A DNA stretch of 15,686 nucleotides. Source: DASXMX01 sp036495445 (GTDB lineage Bacteria > Planctomycetota > Phycisphaerae > Tepidisphaerales > Tepidisphaeraceae). Within the stretch, counting starts at the first letter, position 1. The number at the start of each line of letters is the position of its first letter. The DNA lies in NCBI GenBank assembly GCA_036495445.1, contig DASXMX010000625.1, forward strand, positions 1-15,686. Reading direction: 5' to 3'. A program made the position numbers and the translations under genes. Under the pieces are notes generated by a model that saw only the letters and a program-made list of their open reading frames with translations, had not been told where the DNA came from and made no database searches. Positions 1-7,990 of the stretch are shown here, one piece after another.

Positions 1-1407
1 CCGGTCGTCTGGTGCGTCGCGGGGGAGGCGAACCTCCCCTACTACCTCGACAAGGGTTTCCCGTATGACGACCGCGAGCAGGTGAAGGGGTGGACGCAGG
101 TGGCGCGGTATCTGCGGGAGACGGACCCATTCCACCGGCCGATCACGATCCACCCGACCGGCATCGGCCGGCTGAGCGCCCGGCATGCGATCGACGACGT
201 GTCGCTGCTCGACATCGACCTGCTCCAGACGCCGCACGGCCGGCGCGACGCCGTGGCGCCGACGGTCCGGACCGTGCGGCAATCCTACGCGGACAAGCCC
301 GTGCTTCCCGTCATCGACGGCGAGGCGAGCTACGAAATGCTGTTCGACTCGCTCCCGACCGAGTGGACCCGGCGGATGTTCTGGCTGTGCATGACCAACG
401 GCGCCGCCGGGCACACGTACGGGGCGAACGGGATCTGGCAGTGCAACCGCCGGGGCCAGCCGCACGGCAAGTCGCCGCACGGCGGGACCTATGGCACGAT
501 CCCGTGGGACGAGGCGATGGACCTGCCGGGCTCGCGCCAGGTGGGATTGGGCAAGAAGCTCTTCGAGCAGTACCACTGGTGGGAATTCGAGCCGCACCCG
601 GAATGGGCGGCATATGCGACGTCGGGCCTGACGCTGGACGGGTGTGACTGGATCTGGTTCCCCGAAGGACATCCGGCGAGCGACGCCCCGGCCGCCAAGC
701 GATATTTCCGTCGAACGATCACCGTCCCTGCCGACGCGCGCATCAAGAGCGCCAGCCTGCGCATCTCCGCCGACGACCGCTTCGCGGCGTGGGTGAACGG
801 GAGGGCCATTGGAAACTCCGATGACAAGTCCGAATCCTGGCGGACGCCCCGTCAGTTCGACAACTTCGCCCCGCTGCTCAAGCCAGGCGCGAACGTGATC
901 GCCATCGAGGCCCAGAACCTCCCCGCCAACGGCGCAAACCCGGCGGGCCTGATCGCCCGCCTTGACGCGCGTTTCGAGAACGGCCAATCACTTCGAGTGA
1001 ATACCGACGCCGACTGGCGTGCCGCCTCCCAGCCCGCCAACGGATGGAACACTGGCGAGTTCGATGACACCGCCTGGCCCAAGGCGGCAATTGCCGCCCG
1101 TTACGGCGACCCGCCCTGGGGCGATATCGACCACACCGCCGAAGCCGAAGTCTTCGGTCCCCAATCCACCGGCATCCCCGGCGGCGTGCGGATCACCTAC
1201 GTCCCCGACCCGCGGGCGATCGTCGAACGCGGGCTGGACGCCAAAGCTCGCTATTTGCCAACCCTCCTTGATCCGGCAACGGGCGACACGAACAACCTTG
1301 CCTCGATCCAAGCCGACGATCACGGTGACTGGACCTGCCCCCCGCCGGCGGGACAAGGGCACGATTGGGTGCTAACGCTGGAGAGGGAGCGACCCGCCCG
1401 GCAGTGA
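1..1407 (+). CDS. GH140/DUF4038-like glycoside hydrolase with inserted galactose-binding-like domain, 5'-truncated by the window
   Basis: The frame is open from base 1, so the N-terminus lies outside the window; the GTG at 82 is internal. 468 residues are visible. Residues 1-200 are the second half of a TIM barrel. VWCVAGEAN places E9 at the usual acid/base position, and PVIDGEASYEM places E108 as nucleophile; the spacing of about 100 residues suits the DUF4038/apiosidase-like family. The barrel ends with HWWEFEPHPEW. Residues about 204-377 form a beta-sandwich of the galactose-binding type (YFRRTITVP, SADDRFAAWVNG, GANVIAIEAQN). The C-terminus, about 384-468, resembles the 'putative collagen-binding' domain that closes this family (ITYVPDPR, LLDPATGD, GHDWVLTLER). 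The likely role is hydrolysis of a plant or algal polysaccharide side chain outside the cytoplasm; the exact substrate cannot be read from sequence. The GH2 and ThuA genes downstream fit a carbohydrate theme. Confidence is high for the family and low for the substrate. Confidence 0.85.
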   Translation, partial: PVVWCVAGEANLPYYLDKGFPYDDREQVKGWTQVARYLRETDPFHRPITIHPTGIGRLSARHAIDDVSLLDIDLLQTPHGRRDAVAPTVRTVRQSYADKPVLPVIDGEASYEMLFDSLPTEWTRRMFWLCMTNGAAGHTYGANGIWQCNRRGQPHGKSPHGGTYGTIPWDEAMDLPGSRQVGLGKKLFEQYHWWEFEPHPEWAAYATSGLTLDGCDWIWFPEGHPASDAPAAKRYFRRTITVPADARIKSASLRISADDRFAAWVNGRAIGNSDDKSESWRTPRQFDNFAPLLKPGANVIAIEAQNLPANGANPAGLIARLDARFENGQSLRVNTDADWRAASQPANGWNTGEFDDTAWPKAAIAARYGDPPWGDIDHTAEAEVFGPQSTGIPGGVRITYVPDPRAIVERGLDAKARYLPTLLDPATGDTNNLASIQADDHGDWTCPPPAGQGHDWVLTLERERPARQ

Positions 1408-1430
1408 TACGGTCGTCAGCCGATCGCCGC

Positions 1431-1458
1431 GTGCGACTCCCGAATGGGACTCGTGCAC
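1431..1458 (+). terminator. Candidate hairpin terminator after the glycoside hydrolase
   Basis: About 24 nt after the stop codon lies an imperfect stem: CGACTCCC pairs with GGGACTCG around a GAAT loop, with one C-C mismatch, and GTG/CAC pair further out across a short bulge. No T-tract follows, so this is either a weak intrinsic terminator or simply a palindrome. Confidence 0.3.
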
Positions 1459-1471
1459 GGGCCGCCGCCCC

Positions 1472-1664
1472 GTGACACGGGTTTCCAACCCGTGCCGAGT
1501 TCCCTCCGAATCCAGCGCACGCCCCTTCGACTGTCGCTTTCCCCGCGGAGCACCGCGACTTCGTTCGTAAAAAGCGGAAGAGCGCATCGCTTCGAGTTGG
1601 TTCGGCAAACACGGGGCTTCCGCCGCGGCAACGGAATCCGCACGGGGTTGGAAACCCGTGTCAC
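1472..1664. repeat. Inverted-repeat element with 23/24-bp ends (planctomycete DTGFQPV-type repeat)
   Basis: The left end (1472-1494) and right end (1641-1664) are reverse complements except for one extra G in the right copy. The left end is itself a hairpin, with CACGGGTT and AACCCGTG around a TCC loop. The ends enclose about 146 bp with no credible gene. Translated, the left end reads DTGFQPVP, a phrase I associate with dispersed planctomycete repeats. The layout resembles a small non-autonomous element or a REP-type pair; no target duplication was identified. This element fills most of the 303-base gap between the two genes. Confidence 0.6.
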
Positions 1665-1673
1665 AGGGGAAGG

Positions 1674-1701
1674 TTGCCTCCCGGCGGCGGGCAACTACAA
1701 T
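1674..1701 (+). promoter_or_regulatory. Candidate promoter of the envelope operon
   Basis: TTGCCT (1674-1679) and TACAAT (1696-1701) are spaced by 16 bp. The predicted transcription start would lie within a few bases of the ATG at 1711, giving a leaderless or nearly leaderless mRNA. No Shine-Dalgarno sequence precedes that ATG, which agrees with this reading. Confidence 0.5.
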
Positions 1702-1710
1702 CCCGCCCAC

Positions 1711-2742
1711 ATGATCCGCGGCTGGCATTGGGTCGTTCTTCTCCTGGCGTTTAACGCCGTGCCCCTCTATGCACAGCAGGCCCTCACTGGGCCGGCGTCC
1801 CAGCCGGCAATCGGCCTGCAATCGAACCCGACGCTCGACCGGGCCGAGACGCTGCTGAAGTCCGGGCAGTGGAAGGCGGCTCACGATTTGATCGTGCCGT
1901 GGTTGAAGGCCAATCCAAAGGCCCCGGATCGGGACCGGGGGGTGTTCCTGCTGGCGGAGGTGTATTGGGTCAATGGGGACCGCGTCCGGGCGTTCTATCA
2001 CTGCGACGAGTTGATGGACAACTACCCGGAGAGCCGGCTGTTCTTTTCCGCCCTGCAATTGCAGTACGACATCGCCGACGCGTACCTGAACGGATTCAAG
2101 GACACGTTCCTGGGGATGCGGGTCGTCCCGATGACGGACGAGGCGATTGAGATGCTGTTTCGGATCCAGGAGCGTTCGCCCGGCTCGCCGCTGGCGGAAC
2201 GGGCCCTGAAGCGCACGGCGGACTATTACTTCAACACGTCGCAGTTCGACCTGGCGTCCGCCGCCTATGGGGCGTTCGCCCGCAGCTACCCGCGAAGCCA
2301 TGACGTGCCGCAGGTGCGGCTGCGGCAGGCGCTCTCGTCGCTGGCGCAGTTCCGCGGCCCGAGGTTCGACACGACGCCGCTCATCGACGCCCGGGCGCAG
2401 TTCCGCGAGATCGAACAGCGATACCCCGAGCTGGCGGCGGACGCGGACGTGGCGGGCTGGATCGACCGCATCGACGCCGACCTGGCCCGCAAGGCGTACG
2501 TTACCGGCGACTTCTACACCCGCACGAATCAGCCCAAGGGGGCCGCATACCTGTTCCGGTACGTGATCGAGACGTACCCCAACTCGCACGAGGCGACGCT
2601 GGCGCGGGCGGCCTTGGCGACGCTGCCGGCGTCGGCATTGACCGGCCCGCCGCCCCCGCCCAGCAACCCCGAGGCCGCCGCCACCCAGCCCGCCGGCGCG
2701 GGCGGCGCCGGCACGCCGGGCGGAAGCGAGCGGCGGCCATGA
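1711..2742 (+). CDS. BamD/YfiO-like secreted tetratricopeptide protein
   Basis: The protein has 343 residues. Residues 1-21 are a signal peptide (WVVLLLAFNAVPLYA, likely cleaved before QQA); there is no lipobox, unlike classical BamD. Residues about 35-310 form TPR-like helical pairs: TLLKSGQWKAAHDLIVPWL, GVFLLAEVYWVNGD, ALKRTADYYFNTSQFDLA, GAAYLFRYVIETYPNSHEA. The recurring Y-P-x-S endings of repeats are typical of the BamD/YbgF group. The last 30 residues are Pro/Ala/Gly-rich. The frame is open back to 1444, but that stretch is the repeat element, and the ATG at 1711 directly precedes the signal peptide. The stop overlaps the next start (ATGA), so translation is probably coupled. With LptE-like protein two genes on, a role in outer-membrane assembly is likely. 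The BamD assignment itself is family-level; a general periplasmic TPR scaffold is the alternative. Confidence 0.8.
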   Translation: MIRGWHWVVLLLAFNAVPLYAQQALTGPASQPAIGLQSNPTLDRAETLLKSGQWKAAHDLIVPWLKANPKAPDRDRGVFLLAEVYWVNGDRVRAFYHCDELMDNYPESRLFFSALQLQYDIADAYLNGFKDTFLGMRVVPMTDEAIEMLFRIQERSPGSPLAERALKRTADYYFNTSQFDLASAAYGAFARSYPRSHDVPQVRLRQALSSLAQFRGPRFDTTPLIDARAQFREIEQRYPELAADADVAGWIDRIDADLARKAYVTGDFYTRTNQPKGAAYLFRYVIETYPNSHEATLARAALATLPASALTGPPPPPSNPEAAATQPAGAGGAGTPGGSERRP

Positions 2743-3272
2743 CCACGCCGGAACCGCTGAACTACCTGACGCCGGGCGCGGTGCCGCCTCCAAAGCGGTT
2801 ACGCCGCGGCTTCCTGGGCTGGCTGATCTTTCTGGGCGTCGCGGCTCTGTTGTTCGTCTGGCTTAAGCAAGCGAACCCGGGATCGCCCGCCATCCCGCTG
2901 TCCGATTTCTATCAGCAGTTCAACGTGGGCAACGTGGCGGTGGTCTATGTCGCCGATGACGCGGTCGCGGGGCACCTTGCCAAGCCGGTGACCATCGGCG
3001 GCCAGATCGTGTATCAATTCCGCGCCTATCTTCCTCCGGGAACGGGGTCGAACTGGGCGTTCACGCAGTTCCTGCTGGAGAAGTCGTCCCCCGGCACGGT
3101 GATCGCGGCCGAGCCGGTGAACAACGTGCTGAACAACGTCATCCTGCCCTTCATTCCGTGGCTGCTGATTTTCTTCTTCATCTGGTTTTTCGTGTTTCGT
3201 CAACTCCGCAAGAACAACGCGTCGCGGCAGCCGATGCCCGTGGTTGTCGTCAACCCGGAGGAGGCGCGATGA
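2739..3272 (+). CDS. Two-pass membrane protein resembling the FtsH extracytoplasmic domain without ATPase or protease
   Basis: The protein has 177 residues. Residues 1-23 are a Pro-rich basic cytoplasmic head that contains PLNYLTP. TM1 spans about 24-41. Residues about 50-128 resemble FtsH_ext: IPLSDFYQQFNVGNVAVVYVAD matches the FtsH pattern 'i.yseF...v..g.V..v.i'. TM2 spans about 137-153 (PWLLIFFFIWFFVF) and is followed by RQLRKNN, as in FtsH just before its AAA+ domain. The protein stops about 24 residues later, so the Walker motifs and the HExxH protease site are absent. ATGA overlaps on both sides lock it between the TPR gene and lptE. Possible roles are an FtsH adaptor or decoy, or an independent envelope-assembly component. 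The FtsH_ext resemblance is read by eye and moderately secure; function is unknown. Confidence 0.75.
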   Translation: MTTPEPLNYLTPGAVPPPKRLRRGFLGWLIFLGVAALLFVWLKQANPGSPAIPLSDFYQQFNVGNVAVVYVADDAVAGHLAKPVTIGGQIVYQFRAYLPPGTGSNWAFTQFLLEKSSPGTVIAAEPVNNVLNNVILPFIPWLLIFFFIWFFVFRQLRKNNASRQPMPVVVVNPEEAR

Positions 3273-3856
3273 AGCGGTGCGTGTGCGTTGTAGCCGCCAC
3301 GATGCTCGCCACACTTTCCCTCACCGGCTGCGGCTACCAATGGGCCGACACCGGCAGGGGCGGGTTCGCGCAGGAGCCGGGGCACAAGTGGAACGGCCTG
3401 TACCGGCAGGACGTGAAGACGGTCGCCGTGCCCATCTTCATCAACCGCACCTACTACCGCGGCGTGGAGTTCAACCTGACCAAGGCGGTGATCAACCAGA
3501 TCGAGAGCCGCACGCCTTACAAGGTCGTCCCCAAGGAGCAGGCGGACACGATCCTCGAGGGCGAGGTGATCAACGTGGGCGTCTTCACGCAGAGCCGCTC
3601 GCAGACCATGGGGCTGCCGCAGGAGCAGCTCTATCACATCATCGTGAGCTTCACCTGGAAGGATCTTCGAACGGGGCAGATGCTGGCGGTCCGCCACGGG
3701 TTCGAGCAGACGTCACCCTACTACCCCACGCTGGGCGAGGACCCGTTCGCCGGGTCGCAAGACGCGATCGAGCGGCTGGGGATGGCGATCGCGGAAGAAC
3801 TGCAGGCCAATTGGGGTGACGTCAAGAACGTCGCCGCATCGCAACCGACGCGATAA
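3269..3856 (+). CDS. lptE: LptE-like LPS-assembly lipoprotein
   Basis: The protein has 195 residues. The signal peptide ends in a clear lipobox, L18-T19-G20-C21, so the mature protein is a lipoprotein beginning CGYQW. The core matches the LptE family: VKTVAVPIFINRTYYRGVEF, then NLTKAVINQIESRTPYKVV, then ADTILEGEVINV and a final beta-strand region. LptE normally plugs the LptD barrel and helps deliver LPS to the outer leaflet. GGAGG lies 6 nt before the ATG, inside the end of the upstream gene, and the ATG overlaps the previous stop (ATGA). Length and motifs are normal. No LptD gene is in the window. The lipoprotein call is near certain and the LptE family call strong. Confidence 0.85.
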   Translation: MKRCVCVVAATMLATLSLTGCGYQWADTGRGGFAQEPGHKWNGLYRQDVKTVAVPIFINRTYYRGVEFNLTKAVINQIESRTPYKVVPKEQADTILEGEVINVGVFTQSRSQTMGLPQEQLYHIIVSFTWKDLRTGQMLAVRHGFEQTSPYYPTLGEDPFAGSQDAIERLGMAIAEELQANWGDVKNVAASQPTR

Positions 3857-3867
3857 CCGATCCCATG

Positions 3868-3965
3868 GTTCCGCCGCTTGCGGCTTCGCGAACGAAGGAA
3901 CGTGATCCGGAGGGATCCTTCCGGCCGACGGCCCTTCGTTCGCCAAGCCGACAAGCGGAGCAAAC
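3868..3965. repeat. Long imperfect inverted repeat / hairpin
   Basis: Arms at 3874-3898 and 3933-3958 are complementary over about 25 bases with two small indels (both contain CGAACGAAGG or its complement). GGTT/AACC pairs at the outer edge and CCGGAGGGATCCTTCCGG forms a second near-palindrome inside. It occupies most of the gap between lptE and the dioxygenase gene. It could terminate the envelope operon, but its length and its resemblance to the middle of the 1472-1664 element (CTTCGTTCG followed by AAGCGGA) suggest a dispersed repeat. Confidence 0.55.
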
Positions 3966-3979
3966 CTTTCCCTCGAACC

Positions 3980-4008
3980 TTGATCCAAACATCCCACCCG
4001 CAAATGAT
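3980..4008 (+). promoter_or_regulatory. Weak candidate promoter for the dioxygenase gene
   Basis: TTGATC (3980-3985) and AATGAT (4003-4008) are separated by 17 bp; each matches four of six consensus bases. The -10 lies 11 nt before the ATG at 4020, again implying an almost leaderless mRNA. No Shine-Dalgarno sequence is seen. Confidence 0.3.
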
Positions 4009-4019
4009 GGGGCGCCACC

Positions 4020-4904
4020 ATGGCCCGCATCGCCCAAGAACATCTGGACCACCTCATCGCGCACGGCTACGCCGTCGTCCCGGACTTCCTCTCGCAGGAG
4101 GAGGTGACCGCGGCCCGGTCGGACATGCTGAGGTATTTCCCATCGCCCCAGGAACTGGCGATGACGCCGCACCGGTACGGGTCGATCTTCGACGACCCGG
4201 AGCATTTGCAGATCGAGTTCCCGTTCGACGCGGACGCGATCAACTACAACTCGGTTCACCCCGACCTCATCGACGCCGTCGAGCGGCTGTTGGGCACGCG
4301 GGAGATCCTGCTGAGCCAGTCGGCGATCTGGGCCAAGTACGCCGGCACCGGCTCCTTCGAGCAGACACTGCACCTGGACTACGAGGGGAACACGCTGGTC
4401 GTGCCGCGCGACGACGGCCCGTTCCGCCAGGTCAACCTGATCCTCTACTACACCGATGTGGCCGAGGAGCTGGGCCCGACGTATGTCGTCCCGCAGGAGC
4501 ACACCCGCGACGCCGGCCTCTGGCCCCCCTTCCGCCCGCGGAAGAAATGGGCCGCCCTCTACCGCCACGAGCGGCCGATCCTGGCCGAGGCGGGCAGCCT
4601 GCTCATGTTCAGCATGCGCACGTTCCACCGGGCCGGCGAGATCACCGCCGAGACCGGCGCGCGGTTCACCCAACACCTGGTCTACCGTTCGGCCCTCTGC
4701 CCCTTCAACGGCTACCACCAGTACAGCCAGTTCGGCGAAAAACCGGAGCTCAAGGGGTTCATCGAACGCGCGACCCCCCGCCAGCGCGAAATGCTCGGAT
4801 TCCCCCCGCCCGGCCATGCGTATTGGACAAAAGAAACGCTGGCCGCGGTGGCGGCCCGGTATCCGGACGCCGACCTGACGCCCTACGCGATCGGGCGACA
4901 ATGA
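4020..4904 (+). CDS. Phytanoyl-CoA dioxygenase (PhyH) family protein
   Basis: The protein has 294 residues and no signal peptide, so it is cytoplasmic. It is a Fe(II)/2-oxoglutarate oxygenase of the PhyH/ectoine-hydroxylase superfamily: the HxD pair is H118/D120 (LHLDYEGN), the distal histidine is H203 (MRTFHRAGEI), and R215 is placed to bind 2-oxoglutarate. The N-terminal HLIAHGYAVVPDFLSQEEV is the usual opening of the family, and VNLILYYTDVAEELGPTYVVP precedes the distal motif as expected. All iron ligands are present, so an active enzyme is likely. Such proteins hydroxylate small molecules, and the substrate cannot be told here. It has its own upstream region and does not appear to belong to the envelope operon. 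The ATG is preceded by CGCCACC, not a Shine-Dalgarno sequence. Confidence 0.88.
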   Translation: MARIAQEHLDHLIAHGYAVVPDFLSQEEVTAARSDMLRYFPSPQELAMTPHRYGSIFDDPEHLQIEFPFDADAINYNSVHPDLIDAVERLLGTREILLSQSAIWAKYAGTGSFEQTLHLDYEGNTLVVPRDDGPFRQVNLILYYTDVAEELGPTYVVPQEHTRDAGLWPPFRPRKKWAALYRHERPILAEAGSLLMFSMRTFHRAGEITAETGARFTQHLVYRSALCPFNGYHQYSQFGEKPELKGFIERATPRQREMLGFPPPGHAYWTKETLAAVAARYPDADLTPYAIGRQ

Positions 4905-5024
4905 GCCGACGTCAATCTATCGCTATCGATAACCATCGTTGAATTTCGCGTCGATTGGTGGCACACTTCCGGGGGTAAGCTGTTTCCACCACCCCAAAAA
5001 CTGTGAGACGCCCGGAGGGCTTCC

Positions 5025-7984
5025 ATGCTGAGCCGCGTTCGTCGTTGGGTTCCTGTTGCTTCGCTTTCGTTGGCCCTCGCGGCCCAGGCGACCGTCGCCC
5101 GGGCGACGAGCGTGATCCCGTCGGATGGGCAGCACGCCAAGTCGCTCGACGGGACGTGGCGGTTCAAGCTTGAGCAGGCCGGGGGGTATGACGGAAAGGT
5201 GCGGATCGGGGCAAGCCGTGGCCGATCGTGCTGCCCAAGCAGTTCGAGCCATTTCAGGAATTGAGCTACCGCGAGGATGGCGCGTGGAAGGATCTCAAGG
5301 TTCCCGGCAATTGGGAGATGGCTGGGTTCTCGCCGGCCACTTACAACCAACCCGACAACGCGATTGGGATGTACCGGCTGGAGTTCGACGTCCCGGCCAA
5401 CTGGGCCGGGCGGGCGGTCAAGCTGAACTTCGACGGCGTCCAGAACGGCGCCGAGGTCTACCTCAACGGCCAACCCGTCAACGTCGATGAATCCAGCGAG
5501 GGACGCGCCAATTTCCACCAGGGCGGGTACGACGCGTTCCAGGCCGACCTGACGCCGGCCGTCAAGTTCGGGCAGAAAAACCTGCTCGCCATCCGCGTCT
5601 ACAAAAACACCACGGCAGTCGATCTCGACACGGGCGACTACTTCTTCCTCGGCGGCATCCATCGGCCCGTCACGCTCTTCTCGGTGCCGCAGACGCACCT
5701 GGAGGACCTGGCCGTCCGCACAAAGGTCGAACCGAACGGCAACGCCGAGCTGCGCGTGCTGCTGGCGGTGACCCAACCGGCGGGCGCGAAGGGGTCGATG
5801 CAGCTTGAAGGACAGCCTGCAGTTGATGGGACGGTCGATGCCGACGGGAAGATTGAGCTCGTGCAGCATCTCGACGCGCCGAAGCTCTGGTCGGCCGAGC
5901 ATCCGAATCTCTACACGCTTTCGGTCGACCTGAAGGACGCCAACGGGCAGGTAATCGAGCACGTCACGAAGCGCATCGGCATCCGCGAGGTGTCGATCCG
6001 CAACGGCATCCTGCTGGTCAACAACGTGCCGGTGAAGCTCTGCGGCATGTGCCGTCACGACCTGGCCGCCGACCTCGGCAGCGCACTCAACGAGGACGTT
6101 TGGCGGAAGGACGTGTCGATGATGAAGGCCGCCAACGTCAACGCGATCCGCACGAGCCACTACCCGTACGGCTCGGGGTTCTACGACGTCTGCGACGAGC
6201 TGGGGATGTACGTGATGGACGAGGAGGCGGCCTGCTGGACGCCTACCGACACCGACGAGCTCACCCCCGCCTTCCAGCAGCACGCCCGCGAATTGGTCCG
6301 CCGCGACAAGAACCACCCCTGCGTCCTCATTTGGGCGGTCGGGAACGAGAACCAGAAGGGCAAGAACAACAAGCTCGCGGCGGAGGAGATCCGCAAGATC
6401 GACCCGACGCGCCCGCGCCTGGTCTCGTGGCGGGACTCGGAAGAGGGGAACGTCGAGATCGACGACCGGCACTACACGCCCCCCGCCGACATCGCAAAGG
6501 CCGAAAGGGAGTCGCGCCGCGCCCAGTTCCCCATGACCTACCTGGAAAACCCGAACGACTGGGAGTTGCGTAACGCCGCCGACCAGGGGTCATGGGAATT
6601 GTGGGCGATGGTGATCGACCGGACCTGGCGCGAAGTCTGGAAGGACGAGCACGTCCCCGGGTCATTCAATTGGGAATGGGTCGACCGGGCCGTGGCCGAC
6701 AAGTGCCCCACCAAACTGTACGACTACTTCCCCGCGACCGGGATCAACGACGTGAAGGTAAAGGGCCTGGTGGATGCGTTCCGCAATCCGCGCCCCGGCG
6801 TGTACGACATCAAGATGGCGTTTGCGCCCGTGGCGGTCGATCCGAAGGTGAACGTTGAGGGCTCGACCGCGACGCTCCACCTGACCAACCGCTATTCGTT
6901 CACCGACCTGTCGGAGCTGAAGACGACGTGGCATTTGATCCAGGTCGGAAAGGAAGTCGCGTCGGGGACGACGACTGCCCACCTGGCCCCGCGCACGCAG
7001 GGCGACCTCAAGATTGAACTCCCGGAGCAGCAACTCAAGGACGCAGACGGCCTGCGGGTCGACTTCGATCACGCGGATGGCGGGAACGTCGTCAAGTACG
7101 AGCTGCATCTCAAGCCCGAGCCGGACACCGCACCCAAGCTCGATGAGACGAACCTGTCTGGCGTCAAGTTCCCGCGCCTCAACTTCGTGCCGGTCACCTA
7201 CGGAAACAACGAGATCGGCTGGCGGATCGTGCACCGCCATCCCGGGAAGCTCGTCGACATCACGATCCAGCACAACGGCGCAGACGCGCCGATCAAGGTG
7301 CAGGACGACGCCGCGTTGTATGCGATGCCGCTGGCGGGCGTGGCGCGGATGGACGGCGAACTGATCCTGAGCGACGACCCGAAGGCCGAGGTCGTCGGCC
7401 GCGTCCACACCGATTTCCACGACGGCGTTTTCTCGTACAAACTCGAGTGGACCAAGGCCAACGAGAAACCTGCCGGCAACGCGCGCAACAACCGCCGGGC
7501 GCCCAACAACGGGGCGACCGACGTGCAGGAATTCGGCTGGATTTTCGACGCCCCGGCCGCCGACGACCACTTCTCGTGGCGCCGCCAGGGGTATTGGTCC
7601 TGGTACCCGTCGGACAACATCAACCGCGCCGCCGGCACCGCCACGCCCGACTCGGCCGACGTGGACATCACCAAGATGACCCGACCCGACGCGTTCGATT
7701 TCAATTCCACCAAATACAACTGCGACTGGGCGACCCTGGCCGAGGCCGCGGGCCGAGGGATCGGTGTGACGTTCGCCCCCAACGCCCGCCACCACGTCCG
7801 CGCGGGCACGGCCGCCAACGGGGACCGGGTCCTGGTCGTCAACAAGTACTGCTGCCCGCCCCGCGACATCAGCTCCAACGTCGTCCCGGAGCAATACTTC
7901 ACGCTCTCCAAGGGGCAGGCTTCCGAAGGGTATTTCACGGTCGGCGTGACCGACGTCACGACGGGAGCATCGACGGGCAAGTGA
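5025..7984 (+). CDS. GH2 beta-galactosidase-like protein, interrupted by a frameshift near 5208
   Basis: GGAGGG (5014-5019) precedes the ATG at 5025, which opens with a signal peptide (SLALAAQATVARAT) and the GH2 entry motif SLDGTWRFKLEQAGGYDG. That frame ends at 5264. The rest of the enzyme runs in another frame to 7984; from 5228 it has 918 residues. Restoring one G in the GGGG at 5208-5211 joins both into about 986 residues, reading IGGKPWPIVLPKQ. Numbered from 5228: sugar-binding jelly roll 1-165 (LKVPGNWEMAGFSP, FFLGGIHRPV), Ig-like domain to about 250, and a TIM barrel with acid/base E374 (WAVGNEN) and nucleophile E440 (MTYLENPND). Beta-sandwich domains follow, including RPDAFDFNSTKYNCDW. 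The enzyme is probably exported and acts on a beta-linked sugar. Both catalytic residues are intact, so sequencing error or very recent inactivation is likelier than decay. Confidence 0.88.
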
Positions 7985-7990
7985 TCGATA

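Noticed and set aside
1372..2793. 473-codon open frame on the minus strand
   Set aside because: Arginine/glycine-rich antisense shadow of the TPR gene, without domains; such frames are frequent in GC-rich DNA.
3822..4901. 359-codon open frame on the minus strand over the dioxygenase gene
   Set aside because: The plus strand encodes a complete PhyH protein with all iron ligands, so the antisense frame is a shadow.
4955..4976. Possible sigma-54 promoter (TGGCAC) before the GH2 gene
   Set aside because: The required TTGC element at the right spacing is missing.
5205..5215. Programmed ribosomal frameshift in the GH2 gene
   Set aside because: There is no known slippery heptamer or downstream pseudoknot, and GH2 enzymes are not known to use recoding; a missing G is simpler.
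4883..6472. 529-codon open frame on the minus strand
   Set aside because: Antisense to the GH2 gene, whose catalytic motifs are unmistakable; the antisense translation has no recognisable domain.
6662..7894. 410-codon open frame on the minus strand
   Set aside because: Also antisense to the GH2 gene, with low-complexity content.
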